From contig CAJHNH020004635.1 in assembly GCA_905116865.2 (NCBI GenBank), positions 183,501 through 247,500 on the forward strand: a stretch of DNA of 64,000 nt, written 5' to 3'. Below, one piece after another: positions 32,401 through 42,897 of the stretch. The stretch is from Candidula unifasciata (taxonomy: Eukaryota > Mollusca > Gastropoda > Stylommatophora > Geomitridae). The notes beneath the pieces are model-generated. The model did not search any database and was not told the DNA's origin. It saw nothing but the letters and a program-made list of their open reading frames with translations. The translations under genes and the position numbers were made by a program. The number at the start of each line of letters is the position of its first letter. Position 1 is the stretch's first letter.

Positions 32401-33149
32401 TCGTTTATGCATTTTATATTACTTCAAATATTTTTTGTAATATTTTGTTTATTTGCATCAAGCACATATTATTATTTAGAACTTAAACATGTGTACCCCA
32501 AGAAAATATGTAAGGGGCCCAGGTTCCCTTCCCCTCAGCATCTCCAAAGTTTCCTTTGTCTCGACGGCCCGGCTTTAGTTTCTGTTCACAGTGTCGTAGG
32601 GTCTTGTATGAAATGCTTTTATTGTTTCACCTTTTGATCTCAACGCACTTTTTTGTTCAGAAATAAACTCTTATATCCTGCTGCCAAGATTTGTGTTAAT
32701 TTTTTCTCCCTGCCCTCTAGCAGGATTTGCCCGTTATATGCCAATACATCTTAGCGTAAAAGCGATAGAAACAAGCAGAGACCGATGCATTTGCTATTGT
32801 GTTTTGAATATACCAACAGCCTTTTCAAATACGACTGTTAAGAGACGTAAATGATTTATACCATATTAATTACACAAATTAACGGCACAACCTCTTGCCT
32901 GCTAAACATTACGATAACAATTCAAATAGGCCTGCTTGCGTTTATCAAAAGTCATTTTAAGAGAATGATATGTTTAGCAATTGGGCCCTGTTCGGCACAA
33001 GAGATTATCTTTGATGTTTGAAGAGCTAAGCAGGTTTCTAGGTTTCTATCTGTGCTTTGGTTACAGGCTATCTGGATTTCGAGCAACCGTTGCCTACGCA
33101 ATACATGAGCATGTGGTCCAGCTATTGTTGGAGTCAATAAGCACCAGAT
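32401..33149. other. No gene recognised
   Basis: AT-rich. The phrase ATGTGTACCCCAAGAAAATA near 32490 weakly resembles Rep-J. Confidence 0.35.
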
Positions 33150-33350
33150 GGGAGACGAGGTGGTAGAGTTACTAGAACGATTACTTGCTGGCCAGATAAC
33201 CATCTGTTTGAATCCTATTAGAGGCAAGTTTAAAAAAAAATGGCACCTAAAAAAAGTTAAATTGTATAACAAGTAATAAGCCCCGAATAGTAAATTAGGA
33301 CGGCATGATGATGTTGACCAAAATCACCCAATCATTTGCCGATTTGTCTA
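33150..33350 (+). mobile_element. SINE-E, diverged, with tRNA-like head
   Basis: The head has GGTGGTAGAGTTACT and the B-box-like TGTTTGAATCC. The body is diverged; GATGTTGACCAAAATCACCC and GCCGATTTGTCT near the end are recognisable. Confidence 0.6.
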
Positions 33351-33541
33351 AAAAAAAGGAGTGCAGTACCATTACACCAAAGGATTGTCTTTATTAGGCC
33401 TTTTGTCTGTCAATAGTGTTCTCACACTTTGTCCACAATGGCAAGAACAACTAACACTTTAAGGACACTGCTCTCTTAGAGAGAAATTGCAGCCTATTGA
33501 GAGCATCTATAGGAAGAGCGTAAGCGGCTCTGTGAGTTAGA

Positions 33542-33620
33542 TTAGTTGCGTATCCTTTACAGGAGGTTGCAGAAACGACCCCAACAGCCCCTGGCAAATT
33601 TACGTCCAGTAGTTTGCCAT
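33542..33620 (-). mobile_element. Short SINE-A insertion with perfect target duplication
   Basis: 79 bp between two copies of CTGTGAGTTAGA (33530-33541 and 33621-33632). On the minus strand it is the SINE-A 3' end, from ATGGCAAACTACTGGACGTA to GATACGCAACTAA. 5' truncation with a flanking duplication is the hallmark of LINE-type reverse transcription. Confidence 0.93.
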
Positions 33621-33639
33621 CTGTGAGTTAGAGGGTAGG

Positions 33640-34200
33640 GAAATAGTTTTACTAGCCCTTAACGCTCGTTCACCAGGGTACAGTTCCCCGCGGTGGGCGT
33701 GTTAGATAAAGGCCGATCTCGTGGCTTTCAGAGAGTGTAAGAGAGTCGTATCGTGAAAGAGAAAAGGTTATTATCAACCTAACAATTATGTTTATGTACC
33801 AGATTTCGCCTTCGCCTCGTTTGTTGTCTCAACCAGTCGAAACTCCGACCTTCCTTATCGGGGAGAACAGGATCCACCACATAAACATGATGTATACTTG
33901 ACCAAAGAGTCTATGGGCCCTCAGGAGTCTTGTACTGTGCACCACTTCTTCATCAGAAGAGCTCTAACATCTAAGAGGTGGAAAGGGTCCTTAAATTGGC
34001 TTACTTTGCCATTGTCGTGTCGGCAGTCAGGGATTTGCAATGTTCACTGTCCGTCTTCGGAGAGATCCATGAGTGTAACAATGTCGTCACTAGTCTAGTT
34101 TTTCATTCGTCTGCAACTATTCCCTGGGTGGCAATTTACCACAAAGGTGTAATGGGCGTACATTCAAGGTTTCTCTAAAGATAAAAGTCTAGTTACATTT
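33640..34200. other. No gene recognised
   Basis: Two overlapping 66-codon frames (33898-34178) show no resemblance I can name. Confidence 0.35.
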
Positions 34201-34204
34201 TCGT

Positions 34205-34590
34205 TGTAATGAATCACTTTATTTGTACCCTTGTAATGAATGGGACACTTTCATAGCACACAGTTAATAGGTCTGTCACTTTTATTGCACAACAATCTAG
34301 GCATCGCTTTCATTGCACAGAAGGTAGAAGGATCACTGTCATTGCCCAGAAGCTAGGATTTTTTGTTTTTTCATATTGCATCTGAGTAATTGATCACTTT
34401 CTTCGCACACCGACAATAGACTCTTTCATTGCGCACATGTAATGGATCATTTTCGTTACATACAAGTTAGGGATCACTTTCATTGCACACAAGTTAGGGA
34501 TCAATTTCATTGCACACACGTTATGGTCACTTTCACTGCACACACAGATCACTGTCATTGCACACAAGTAATTTATGGCTTTCATTGTCT
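34205..34590 (+). repeat. Degenerate minisatellite of about 28-33 bp
   Basis: GGATCACTTTCATTGCACAC followed by AAGTTAG or similar recurs about a dozen times with growing similarity toward the 3' end, next to the tetranucleotide array. Confidence 0.8.
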
Positions 34591-34602
34591 GTCTGTCCGT
34601 CC

Positions 34603-34633
<31 letters not shown>

Positions 34634-34814
34634 GGTCGGTCGGTCGGTCGGTCGGTCGGTCGGTCGGTCGGTCGGTCGGTCGGTCGGTCGGTCGGTCGGT
34701 CGGTCGGTCGGTCGGTCGGTCGGTCGGTCGGTCGGTCGGTCGGTCGGTCGGTCGGTCGGTCGGTCGGTCGGTCGGTCGGTCGGTCGGTCGGTCGGTCGGT
34801 CGGTCGGTCGGTCG

Positions 34815-34854
<40 letters not shown>

Positions 34855-34855
34855 G
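34590..34855 (+). repeat. (TCTG)n(TCGG)n(TCTG)n array
   Basis: About 9 TCTG units (with two CCG steps at the start), about 48 TCGG units, then about 10 TCTG units. All frames are open, giving Ser-Val-Gly-Arg or Thr-Asp-Arg-Pro repeats that I regard as non-coding. Confidence 0.97.
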
Positions 34856-34859
34856 ACTC

Positions 34860-35183
34860 TAAGAGACATAATACGGTATGGGTAATTAGACTACGTGCCC
34901 TATGTGGCACATAAAGAATGATGATATGTTTCGTACATCACTACTGGGACCAACAGTTTCTTCATGTTAACCAAGTGGTAAACGTTTAACTTGGTTTACA
35001 TCCTGTTTAAGAATCATACTGGATGACAAAGAAGGCGAGAGAGTACGAGGTAAATATCATTACAAGTTGGAGGACAACATAGGAAATTGTCAAACACGAG
35101 AAAGAGAATGTGTACAGCTAAAACAATAGACAGTTTGTTGGACATTCATTGCAGCCAACCTTTATGTGGAGACAACCCTTCTG

Positions 35184-35186
<3 letters not shown>
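34860..35186. other. No gene recognised
   Basis: Nothing that I can name. Confidence 0.4.

Positions 35187-35245
<59 letters not shown>
35187..35245 (+). repeat. (TA)n, left flank of hAT-like element
   Basis: About 29 TA units running into the element's terminal TAGGG. Confidence 0.96.
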
Positions 35246-35248
<3 letters not shown>

Positions 35249-36391
35249 GGCTGTACCGAATAGTGATTTTCACTATTCGGCCGAATACGAATAGCTGGAC
35301 CAACTATTCGGCTAAATACGAATACGAATAGTGAAATCATCATCATCAGGTGCCTTGTCGGCTGGCGTGGGCTAATATGCCTCGCCACAATCTGCGATCT
35401 CCTGCAACATGTATTAGTTCCTGTGCTGACACACCTCCATGCCATGCAACAAGACTCAAGAATCTTCTCTCGTTGTCTTCGTCCATCCTTTCTTCCACAG
35501 ATCTTTTTAGTGGTCATCACGTGTTCCATTTTCCATCTTCTCATAACATGGCCGAAAAACTATGACTGTCTCCTTCTGATGTCTGTGATTAGTTGTCTTC
35601 GGGCTCCCGCAACTTTCAAAACCTCTTGATTGCTTTTTTTTTTTTTTTTGCTGTCCAGTGTATTTTAAGCATTGTTCCGTTAAACCTCCTCTCTGAAGCC
35701 TCAAGAAATTGTTTGCCCTGCCTACCGATTTTCCAGGACTCACAGCGCATCGCCTTTAAATATAACTGCTTACTTGACGAAGCTAACAGTGACTATTGTA
35801 CAGATCACATTTTCCGCTTTAAAATGTCAGCGAAAATGTAATCACAGCCTTACTTTATCGCTGTACCTTCACGAATACAGATGGAGGATCAGTCGCACCT
35901 CGAGATAAATACAGACAATTTTTTGCACGTTGCGGTTGGCATTTTTTTGCAGTATCATACACTTTGAGTGTAAAACCAGGCGAGGAAAGACAATTTAAAT
36001 TTTAAGTTTTGGAAATCTTCATGTCTTCTTTAATAATGTCACAATTTATAGCCGACTTTTTCTTGATTTTCGCCTCGGCTCCCCTGGCACACGCTCCTAG
36101 TTTAAGAACCTCTGCTGTAATGCCTCGGTCGAGTCAGCAGGCAAAGACTTTGACAGCTGCTGCACCACGCAACCGGGTCTCAGTTTCCCCCGCTACGACA
36201 GGCTTAGGCAACAGCAACTAATCTGTAAATGAGAAAGTTATTTCAGTCCATCGCAGTGTATGCAAAACGGGTGTAAGGTAAAGACTGTTCGTATTCACCC
36301 CGACCGCAAATATTCGGCCGAATACCGAATAGTTATTAAGTCCACTATTCGGCCCGAAGCGAATACGAAGCGAACATTCGGTACAGACCTA
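35246..36391 (+). mobile_element. hAT-like non-autonomous transposon, interrupted
   Basis: The left end reads TAGGGCTGTACCGAATAGTG and the right end, reversed, TAGGTCTGTACCGAATGTTC. Inside both ends lie further GAATA/TATTCGG inverted motifs (CACTATTCGGCCGAATACGA, GCCGAATACC). The 18-bp terminal repeats have one or two mismatches. TACCGAATA-type ends are typical of hAT elements, whose 8-bp target duplications cannot be seen here because both flanks are (TA)n. A LINE fragment sits at 35,340-35,740; the rest has no recognisable transposase. Confidence 0.75.
35340..35740 (-). pseudogene. LINE reverse-transcriptase C-terminal relic inside hAT-like element
   Basis: Minus frame 35245-35544 has MRRWKMEHVMTTKKICGRKD, then GRRQREKILESC and, in the next frame, ELIHVAGDRRLWRGI and HASRQGT. 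The 3' tail is (GAT)n-like at 35,337-35,347, directly against the left arm of the hAT-like element. Confidence 0.8.
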
Positions 36392-36530
<139 letters not shown>

Positions 36531-37139
36531 CCCTACCCTTACTGCTGTTTTTTTCTCCACTCATTGTAGCATCCTTGCGCCCAGCAACGAACGAGTTATT
36601 AATCAGTAATTCTAAAATATATTGCTTCCTTAAATGACAGCAAGAGTGCAAACAAGGGCATATCTCCAACAATATCCTGGATAAACTTGAGACCTATGGC
36701 ATAGCTCAACAAGGCCAGTCTTGTTTTAAGGCAAATTATCAGCGATAACCTAGATTCAAAAGCATACGATGCAAAATATGGCTGCAGATGTATCAATCTG
36801 TAGAGGAGGGACATTATACATATTTATGTCAGAGAGACTGCAGTAGTCTGGGGCGATATGGAGGTTGATTTATTAGGTTGTCACGAAGCACTGACTAAAT
36901 GCAAATTAATCAATCATGTTACATCTCCGCAATGAAGGTAGGCTGAATTAGATTTCCTGCACCCTCTGCCAAATGTCTCGGTTTTGCACTCTTTAAAATT
37001 ACTGTTTGTCGTATCATTATTCAGCGGTTTCCAACATTGGAGGCTTGCGGGTCTTTTTTTAGAATCAGTTTCTTTAGCGGGGTCACCGAGCAACATTTTG
37101 CCTTGTTTGTTAATCGTTCATTTTATTCAGTTTTTCTCT
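36531..37139. other. No gene recognised; possible hAT-type end
   Basis: CAGCGGTTTCCAACATTGGA at about 37022 resembles the CAGNGGTTYYCAA ends of many hAT elements. No partner end is seen. Confidence 0.3.
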
Positions 37140-37385
37140 TGTTGTCTTCGGCGTATGTGACTTGGGTGTTGCGAACGCGCTTCGTAATGCCGGTGTGCCT
37201 TGTTCGATCCTAACTGCGGACGATGTGTCTTGCGTTTGTTTTGACAGTGGTGCCGAGAGCTGACGGTTCAGTAGGCAATGGCAGGTTATTGAAAGTAAAA
37301 TTTGCCTTGAAAACCACAACAGCCAAATAAAATGCTGGGGTTGTTTCGGATGCCTCCTGTAAAGGACACGCAAGTGACTTTTCTT
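37140..37385 (+). mobile_element. SINE-A, near full length
   Basis: GTATGTGACTTGGGTGTTGC, GAACGCGCTTCGTAATGCCG, TTGTTCGATCC, TTTGACAGTGGTGCCGAGAG, AATGGCAGGTTATTGAAAGT, GGACACGCAAGTGAC. Confidence 0.85.
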
Positions 37386-37496
37386 GTTTTCCCAGAACGG
37401 GCACGTTACTCCAGGAAAGTGTACAAGCAGCCATTAAATCTACACAGAGCACCAACGGAGAGCCGCTGACTTATGTTCTACTTTTCTTTGAATTAA

Positions 37497-37930
37497 TTGC
37501 TAACCACTTCTTGCTGTCATCAGATGGAAAATGCCTGGACAGAGATTAAAAGCAGAAAAGGACAAGAGAAAGCTGCATTTCAGAAAATGAAAAATATCGT
37601 ATGCCATAAATCGCTCTCATTTAATGTCAGAAAGATGGTTCTAAACTGTTACATAGAAACTGTTCTACTTTTTGGCCGCAAATCTTGGAATGTCAGTGAA
37701 CAAATAAGGAAGAATTTGGAAGCATTAGAGATGTGGTTTCTGAGACGAATGTTACGAATACCCTGGAGGGTCAGAGTAACTAACAACGATTGCTTGAAAG
37801 AAGCTACAGAAAGTAGATCTCTATATACAGCAATAAGAAAGAGACAAACACTGTTCTTCGGCCACATAGCGAAAAGGTTGACGTTGGAGAACATCGTGAC
37901 AACTACGCCAGTTGGCAGGGCACACGATGA
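37497..37930 (+). pseudogene. LINE reverse-transcriptase C-terminal domain, open frame
   Basis: An uninterrupted frame with KMVLNCYIETVLLFGRKSW, LEALEMWFLRRMLRIPWRV, VTNNDCLKEATE and KRQTLFFGHIAKRLTLENIV. This is the same LINE type as 60-455 but better preserved. It opens without the catalytic motifs and runs out into (GAT)-like sequence near 37,926. Confidence 0.88.
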
Positions 37931-38279
37931 TGATAATTTCTTGTTGGCTTTTAACATTTTCTTGTATAGTGGCTTGTTATCAGTCTCGTGTCATTGGAAT
38001 GTGGCAGAAGAACTTCATGTTCGGTTATAAGTATTGAACAAATAAATTAAAAAACTACAGTAAAGTTGGTTTGCAATTCTTAGTCCGCTGCATATAGGCT
38101 TCAATTGTTTGGTTTGAATTTATATAACCAAAATGTATATTTTCAGAGGAACGGAAAATAAACCGGGAAATAGAAACAAGATGACAACGAGCCATTACAC
38201 TAATATAACAAGTGAACCGTTATTAAGACATCCAAACGTGTGAAATGAGCTACCTGAGACAAGCCGCCAATTTAACCAT

Positions 38280-38565
38280 CCGAGACAAAGGTAGAAATTA
38301 TATTAGAAAGACTGTGGGAATAACACCTTGCAGCAAATTCATTAGGGAAATGGTTTGGTCATCTAGTAAGAATACAACCAGAACAACTACCGATACACAC
38401 CCTGCATATGAACAGCTCTGATGGGAAATCAAGAAGTCGTCCTTGGAGAGAACTGGGTGATGACATTAAAGAGCCTCTATATGGACACAGAATGACACTT
38501 GCCATTGCCGCTCATCAAGCGGTGGATCACGAACTGTTCCTCCCCACGACGCTTAACAGCTAAAG
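38280..38565 (+). pseudogene. LINE reverse-transcriptase C-terminal relic
   Basis: One stretch reads LGKWFGHLVRIQPEQLPIHT, then SRSRPWRELGDDIKEPLYG and DHELFL. Broken by stops upstream. Confidence 0.7.
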
Positions 38566-38817
38566 TGCAAAATGATAAATATAATTATAATGATGATAAA
38601 AAAATTCTTATAAAGAGAACTTATATTCGTAGTTAGTCCCGTCACACACTTTTGGGGGAGGAGGAGGGAGGGGAAAGGGGGAGGGCGGTGGAGTGAGGCC
38701 TTATAGCGCCGGACCTCACGGATTGCCACTTATTTTGCCTGTCGGATCCCAGTTTGGTTTCCAGCAAGACTCTTTTGTAACTATATTCGTGTCAGTAATT
38801 TATTCTATGAGTCACAA
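38566..38817. other. G-rich tract and unmatched DNA
   Basis: A purine-rich GGGGGAGGAGGAGGGAGGGG stretch begins at about 38653. Confidence 0.5.
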
Positions 38818-38970
38818 GAGTTAGGAATCGACATAATAGCACTCGCAACGTTCCCATTACAGCTCCGTCCACATCTTCAGCAGATTTCTAATTCCGATTT
38901 CGCCAGTAACAATCTGTACGTATGTCAGCCTCGCCCTTTCCCGCAATGTCAATCGTCGGTCCTATTCCCT
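38818..38970 (+). repeat. Rep-K copy
   Basis: Partner of 11,330-11,490: TTAGGAATCGACATAATAG, TTCAGCAGATTTCTAATTCC, GTCAGCCTCGCCCTTTCCCG. Confidence 0.55.
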
Positions 38971-39009
38971 GTGTGATTTGTTTTTTACTTGATCAGTAAG
39001 TAAACAAGT

Positions 39010-39062
39010 AAAAGACCCTTCTCCACGCCTTTAGGCATATAGGGCTTATAAAACTAGACCTA
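39010..39062 (-). repeat. SINE-E 3' end fragment (minus)
   Basis: AAGACCCTTCTCCACGCCTT, TAGGCATATAGGG and ACTAGACCTA match the reversed SINE-E 3' end. Confidence 0.7.
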
Positions 39063-39599
39063 TATACTTGCTCAGTATGTTACCTTTAATCCTGCTGACC
39101 GTCCAGTAATCATCTTGTGCCTGTGACAGTTTTTGTGAGTTGATATTTATTTAACTGAAGACTGACAACTTTGTCTGGCTGCTTGTAACTCTTCTTGAAA
39201 ATTAGACCCAATTAGTTTTTAGTTTTATGATTCTGGAAGTCTGTTCGGATAATTTAAATTATATTTGCTGGTTTGAATATTCCTTAAACAAACTAGACAG
39301 TTATGGAACTTATTGAATGAAATTCAGCAGGATGAAATAAGAAAAGCTAAGAATTTAGGAAAAAAAAAAAAATATCAGGATAACTGTTGGTATCAACATT
39401 TGAACAACACGAACAAGTTGATACACAAAGTGGAGAAAGAAATTACAAAACAGGCACTGAAATGAGAAACACAACGACGGTGGAGGCTACGACGTTCAAG
39501 GGGAACCCTTTCGACTATAGTTGATGTGCTAATTTAGAGGTACTAGACTGGATCTAATACACGAGATCGACAGGATTGCCCGGAATAGAGCGGAAAAAA
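39063..39599. other. No gene recognised
   Basis: Nothing beyond an A-run at 39360-39372. Confidence 0.4.
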
Positions 39600-39681
39600 G
39601 GAATCCATTGCAGCCGAGTAAAGGAATCCATTGCAGCCGAGTAAAGGAATCCATTGCAGCTGAGTAAAGGAATCCATTGCA
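39600..39681 (+). repeat. 23-bp tandem repeat, 3.5 copies
   Basis: The unit GGAATCCATTGCAGCCGAGT plus AAA repeats almost without change. Confidence 0.94.
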
Positions 39682-39937
39682 CGATACATTTAAACAGCAC
39701 TTAAACAGAACTGTGTACAATACATGAGGAAATGATGTTTTCAAGACACATTGACCTGATAAGCGCAGTTTCAGAAGAAAGGACAAGTTTAATCTGAGAT
39801 ATACCTATATGGTATCGCATGAGTCGCTTACAGACAATAAAAATGGCAGATCTGCTGCAGACAGAAGAGCATAATAACGTCTAGTTGCTAGGAATATTAG
39901 GTTTCTGAAACCCCATGAAATCGGGCTTTTATGCGAG

Positions 39938-39941
<4 letters not shown>

Positions 39942-40016
<75 letters not shown>
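39942..40016 (+). repeat. (TA)n microsatellite
   Basis: About 37 TA units. Confidence 0.97.
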
Positions 40017-40018
<2 letters not shown>

Positions 40019-40172
40019 TAATTTACATTTTGATGAGCTGTCTTTAACAAAAAAATAAGGCGTTGGGTGCTACATTGACTACACGGTCCATCAAATGCCA
40101 ATTTTTCTATAACGTTTTATTCTAGGCCAGATGCGCCAATGGCGCCTCAACTGGTTCTTCAAAAAAAAAAAA

Positions 40173-40178
40173 AATATA

Positions 40179-40223
<45 letters not shown>

Positions 40224-40226
40224 TTT
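40173..40226 (+). repeat. (TA)n with A-run and T-run borders
   Basis: A 13-bp A-run, about 20 TA units with one TG, then a T-run, making a near-perfect palindrome. Confidence 0.93.
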
Positions 40227-40244
40227 CTGTACTCTACCCTAATA

Positions 40245-40525
40245 CGGGAGTCCCCGTGGCGGAGAGGCTAAAAGCTCGCCGTAGATCGGAAGGTCGTTGG
40301 TTCGCTCCCTGGCGGAGCCGTACTTTTTTCAAAAATGACCTTGGCTCTCAGATCGACCCAGCCTTGAGTGGGTACCGGGTGTAGTCTCGGAAAGTAGAGG
40401 AGGCCGGTTTGATGCTGACCACATCACCCATCTTGTGCCGATTGGTCTATGAAAATATAAGTCTACCCCTATATGCCCTAACGCATAAGGGCGTGGAAAA
40501 GGGTCCTTAACTTTACTTACTACCC
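40245..40525 (+). mobile_element. SINE-E, most complete copy
   Basis: The head has an A box (TGGCGGAGAGG) and B-box-like GGTTCGCTCCC. The body has ATGACCTTGGCTCTCAGATC, GACCCAGCCTTGAGTGGGTA, GAGGAGGCCGGTTTGATGCT, CACATCACCCATCTTGTGCC, then CCTATATGCCCTAAC and GGGCGTGGAAAAGGGTCCTT, AACTTTACTTACT at the end. It follows the T-run of a (TA)n array. Confidence 0.9.
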
Positions 40526-40610
40526 AAATATTCCAAAAATCGTTAGTGAGTAGGTGAGTGAGTGAGTGTGAGTGAGTGAGTGAGTGAGGTAGGGAGTGAG
40601 TGAGTGTCAT
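40526..40610 (+). repeat. (GAGT)n-rich stretch
   Basis: About fifteen GAGT/GAGTG units, imperfect (40550-40606). Confidence 0.85.
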
Positions 40611-40624
40611 TCAACACACCAGAC

Positions 40625-40800
40625 CGCACAACGAGCGATAAACACACGGTAACACAAAGTTCCACTATTCGGATGAGAACCATTCCGGCACAAGTCTCAG
40701 AAACCATGTTTAACCGCTAGGTTATTTTAGAGCCCTGGTGACAGGCGGGGTGGGACTTTGAAAAAAAAAAAATTGTATGTCCCATATTGGGACGAGATTT
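40625..40800 (-). repeat. Rep-D copy (minus)
   Basis: CGATAAACACACGGTAACAC, ATTCGGATGAGAACC, TCTCAGAAACCATGTTTAAC, TAGAGCCCTGGTGACAGGCG and a 12-bp A-run. Confidence 0.8.
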
Positions 40801-41387
40801 TGTTTGAAAGGCTTAGGAAAGGAATTTCTACTTAAAGCCATGTAGCTAAACCGCGAAAATGGGTTCCAAATCAAATTTTACGGGACACTTCCAGCGCACC
40901 CTTTAAACACAAACATGCGTATACAAATACAAGCACATACACTGGATCTTTTTGATTTAATATTCTTTTCCTTGTCTACGTCGTAAAGACGTTACGAACC
41001 ATTTGAACCAGGTTTTACACAACCACGTCTCTTTACCGATTGTCTACGTTCTTAACTTTCATGGTCGTCAGAAGTAGACAATAAGGGGAGGTAATGAAAC
41101 AGAACAGGGACCAGGTGCCAGTGGCTAATGTTCGGCTGTATTGGGAACAAATGCCGAAGTAAAGAAGATCCCTAATGGCAGATAATTCAATTGGAAAAGG
41201 TGGACTTTAAATTAAGTTACAGATACTGAGCTGAGCCAAAAGGAAAACGAGCAGTTCAGTTCGACCTTAAATTCTAGACTCTAAATCTCAAAGGATTTGA
41301 CAGAGATCTGTAATTGTTGGAACAAGTAATCGTTTGTCAGTTTTTGTGGTTAATATAACTATAGCAATCGCTAGACCATTTACTCAT
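40801..41387. other. No gene recognised
   Basis: Unmatched AT-rich sequence. Confidence 0.4.
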
Positions 41388-41600
41388 CCAAGTCGTCCCC
41401 TCGTGGGATGATATTTTGTGTTATTTGAGGCCCACCCTAGCTTCTACAGGGGGTCCTGAATATAGCCGGGGCATAGATAAGGCCTAGCCATAGATATGGT
41501 CAAACGGCTGAAAGGGGTTTCTGGGACCTCTCCACGGGTGATCCTCATCTTCATGGTGGCACTTTTTGTCACAGGGTGTTTATCGATCTACCTTCCTACC
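41388..41600 (+). repeat. Rep-D copy
   Basis: GTCCCCTCGTGGGATGATAT, GGCCCACCCTAGCTTCTACA, ATATAGCCGGGGCATAGATA, GGCTGAAAGGGGTTTCTGGG, GGTGATCCTCATC and ACAGGGTGTTTATCG. Clear copy. Confidence 0.88.
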
Positions 41601-41739
41601 TACCTAGGCTATCATCATTACCGTCATCATCATCGTCACCATCTTCATACTCCATGCTCAGTGGTCTAACTGTCCCATTTTTTTCTCAGTTAAAAACTCA
41701 CTAGTAAAAGGTCTGTTTCATGAGTATCGAGCAGGTAAT

Positions 41740-41900
41740 GCTAGAACCGGGAGACCGACGTTCAACCCCACCAAGACCACAGCCATGAATAAACACTAGG
41801 TGACACAAAGTCGAACCATTAGGTTATATTAGGGCCCCAGCCGACTGCCGGGGTGGGATTTTCTCATTAAAAAAAAAATGCGTCTCATTTTTGGGTGTGT
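41740..41900 (-). repeat. Rep-D copy (minus), middle deleted
   Basis: CGTTCAACCCCACCAAGACC, AATAAACACTAGGTGACACA, then a jump to AACCATTAGGTTATATTAGG, GCCGGGGTGGGATT. The GGTTTCTGGGA block is missing. Confidence 0.75.
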
Positions 41901-42049
41901 ATGAATCCATAATTTTGAAAATCAATAGGCGATGGGTTAATAATATTTGCTGTACACCATGTTTTTTAATGAAAACACACTACTTGTATTAGAAGTGGGG
42001 TTCTTAGGCAGCATTTTACAAACTAAAAAATATTTTATGCAATCTTTGT

Positions 42050-42520
42050 TTTCAGTTAAGACGAGACAACGAATTCTTAAAAGCTATATAAACCCTATCT
42101 TGATATACGGAAGTGAATCATAGAAAGTTGGTAGATAAGTGGAAAACCATTTGGAAGCTGCGGAGATATGGTTATATAAACGAATGATGCAAATACCCTG
42201 GACAGATAAAAAGAGTAAAACAAGGATGTCTTGAAATAAACTGACTCACGGAGAGAACTGATTGCCAGCATCAGAAATAGACAGTCTCATTCATTGGTTA
42301 TGTGATGAAAAGGAGAAAACTGGAGTACGTGACGGCAGGAAAGTTGGAGAAGAGCAGAGGCAGATGAAGACCAAGACAATAAATACTGTATATTTTGACA
42401 TCATGACATGGAGTATCATCAGTGTCAGAGTTGACTGAAAATACACATCACAAAAGTTTGTAGATAGACATGACTACTGGGCCACACTACATGGACTTTT
42501 AGAAGAATGTTCTTCTTCTT
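42050..42520 (+). pseudogene. LINE reverse-transcriptase C-terminal relic
   Basis: KTRQRILKSYINPILIYGSE, then LEAAEIWLYKRMMQIPWTDK are legible; the rest needs frameshifts and ends FVDRHDYWATLHG. Same LINE type as 37,497-37,930. Confidence 0.8.
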
Positions 42521-42529
42521 TTTACATTA

Positions 42530-42725
42530 TCTTGCGTCCCAATTTCGGACGCAATTTGTTGTTGCTTTAAACCCCCACCCTGGCTGTTGCTGGGGGCCTT
42601 AATGAAGTCCAATCTACGATTGAACGGGGTTTCTGAGACTATCGCAGGGCGATCCGAAAGGTAGCACTTTGTGTCACTGGGTATTTATTGCTTGGTGTGA
42701 TGTCCTGGTGGGGTTCAATGTCACG
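42530..42725 (+). repeat. Rep-D copy
   Basis: CGTCCCAATTTCGGACGCAA, CCCCCACCCTGGCTGTTGCT, GATTGAACGGGGTTTCTGAG, GGTAGCACTTTGTGTCACTG and TGTCCTGGTGGGGTTCAATG. Confidence 0.85.
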
Positions 42726-42754
42726 CAATCTTCATATTTTTTTTTTTTTTATAT

Positions 42755-42897
42755 TTACCCCAAACAGGGACAATTCCGGTGTTCTCTGGAAAGTCTGTTA
42801 TCTATACACCAACTAACCCTTTCCTAGCACTAACCTCAACACCCCTGTAATATTGGACTTTCCGGGGAAATCCGGGATTCCTAGTGTTTGGGGTGAA
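42755..42897. mobile_element. Small inverted-repeat (foldback) element
   Basis: Left arm TTACCCCAAACAGGGACAAT then TCCGGTGTTCTCTGGAAAGT (42755-42794). The right arm reversed is TTCACCCCAAACACTAGGAA then TCCCGGATTTCCCCGGAAAG (to 42897). The arms are about 40 bp with scattered mismatches and small gaps, around a 60-bp centre. It resembles a MITE. No target duplication is certain beyond an A/T-rich three-base match. Confidence 0.65.

Noticed and set aside
34442..34914. Long Ser-Val-Gly-Arg and Thr-Asp-Arg-Pro frames
   Set aside because: These arise from (TCTG)n and (TCGG)n, which are open in every frame.
36087..36119. Second hAT end inside the 35.2-36.4 kb element (CAGAGGTTCTTAAACTAGG on minus)
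   Set aside because: The motif fits many hAT ends, but no partner end was found, so I kept only the outer TAGGG ends.
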